Below the pieces are notes generated by a model, which was not told the DNA's origin, searched no databases, and was given only the letters and a program-made list of their open reading frames with translations. A program made the translations under genes and the position numbers. This document shows positions 31,949 through 32,477 of a stretch of 32,477 nucleotides of DNA, piece after piece. Source of the DNA: an uncultured Eubacteriales bacterium (GTDB taxonomy: Bacteria > Bacillota > Clostridia > Oscillospirales > Oscillospiraceae); assembly GCA_900555665.1 (NCBI GenBank), contig USLX01000006.1, positions 1-32,477 of the forward strand, in the 5' to 3' direction. Position 1 is the stretch's first letter. The number at the start of each line of letters is the position of its first letter.

Positions 31949-32477
31949 ATGGAAGCGTTCGGCAAATTCTTTGTCGGAGAATCCATCGAAGCGGCTGCGG
32001 CGGCGTATCTCTCGACGTTCCTGCTCATCGGCGGGACTGTGGCCTCGGCCAACATGCAGGCGGCGCAGTACGGCAAGGAGATGAAGGCCGGGGAGGCGTT
32101 CAAGGGAACGCAATACAGTGTCGACGAGATGAACACCGTCCTGTTGGCACAGCAGATCCCCGGAGAATATGAGGGCGGGAGATATGCGGCGGAACAGCTG
32201 AAAAAGCAGGTATTGGAAGGGAAACAGCTGAGCAACCGCCTTTTGGGCTTTGCGGCGATGACGAACAATCAGGTCATCAAGGACGCCTCGAAGTATCTGA
32301 ACCAAGCCCTTGAGATGGGGCCTGAGACGCGGAGCTTCGAAAGTTCCACATGGGCGCGAAGCTGACAAAGCAGATGCTCTATGAGCTGACCGGCATGGAG
32401 ATCCCGGAGGGCGTGGCCAAAGAGAAAGACCTCTCCGATTATAAGGCGGAAACGCTGAAAGTCATTCGCGGTCAGAG
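31949..32477 (+). pseudogene. Unrecognised gene fragment, probably frameshifted and running off the window
   Basis: An Ala-rich, mostly helical sequence. It reads MEAFGKFFVGESIEAAAAAY, then STFLLIGGTVASANMQAAQY, GEYEGGRYAAEQLKKQ and TNNQVIKDASKYLNQALEMG. At about 32320-32335 the frame appears to shift by one base. After it a second frame continues smoothly as AELRKFHMGAKLTKQMLYEL and TGMEIPEGVAKEKDLSDYK to the window end. The continuous frame starts upstream of 31949 but overlaps the lipoprotein promoter there, so its 5' end is probably also missing. I do not recognise the family. Confidence 0.45.

Overview
The window looks like a chromosome segment of a GC-rich anaerobic Firmicute, most likely a gut clostridium of the Oscillospiraceae/Ruminococcaceae type. 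This is inferred from the gene content: a class I pyr operon with pyrK and pyrI, an anaerobic Crp/ferredoxin cluster, QueH, an Fe-S aldo-keto reductase, AGGAGG ribosome binding sites and some TTG starts. No rRNA or complete tRNA gene, CRISPR array or transposase was seen.

Layout. Positions 1-3120 are the end of an integrated mobile element. They hold a membrane-anchored hypothetical protein, a possible tiny CxxC peptide, ParB, ParA and a small excisionase-like DNA-binding protein, all on the minus strand. They end at a displaced 3' half of an initiator tRNA-fMet gene (3073-3120), which marks the element/chromosome junction. Positions 3223-6243 carry a two-gene restriction-modification module: an N6-adenine methyltransferase with what looks like a built-in specificity domain, plus an HNH nuclease. 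Positions 6352-9020 (minus) encode a MoxR-type AAA ATPase and a VWA/metallopeptidase-like partner. Positions 9095-12335 hold a LysR regulator divergent from a cytidylate-kinase-like gene, a small membrane protein and a MATE transporter. A broken IMP dehydrogenase-like fragment follows (12411-12915, minus).

Positions 13037-18746 are the UMP operon pyrC-K-D-F-E-B-I, with a near-consensus promoter, tight or overlapping gene spacing and a strong terminator. It encodes steps 2 to 6 of UMP synthesis (pyrB, pyrC, pyrD with pyrK, pyrE, pyrF) and the ATCase regulatory chain. Carbamoyl-phosphate synthase and pyrR are not in the window.

Positions 18796-24082 are a gene graveyard. A response regulator is cut off in its receiver domain and joined tail to tail with a 3'-truncated cobalamin-binding mutase-like gene. 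Upstream of the mutase-like gene are a hydantoinase-type N-terminal fragment and an intact ROK-type regulator. Then come a flavin-reductase/UvrA chimera, an internally deleted class III aminotransferase, and an aldehyde dehydrogenase truncated at both ends. Several junctions fall inside coding sequence and no insertion sequence is visible, so serial deletion is the simplest reading.

Positions 24247-32477 return to intact genes: queH and ade (divergent); a Crp/Fnr regulator divergent from a zinc-ribbon protein and a ferredoxin, with a palindrome placed as a class II activator site; rlmA; an aldo-keto reductase with two ferredoxin clusters; and a repeat-containing lipoprotein. The right edge carries an unrecognised, probably frameshifted gene fragment.
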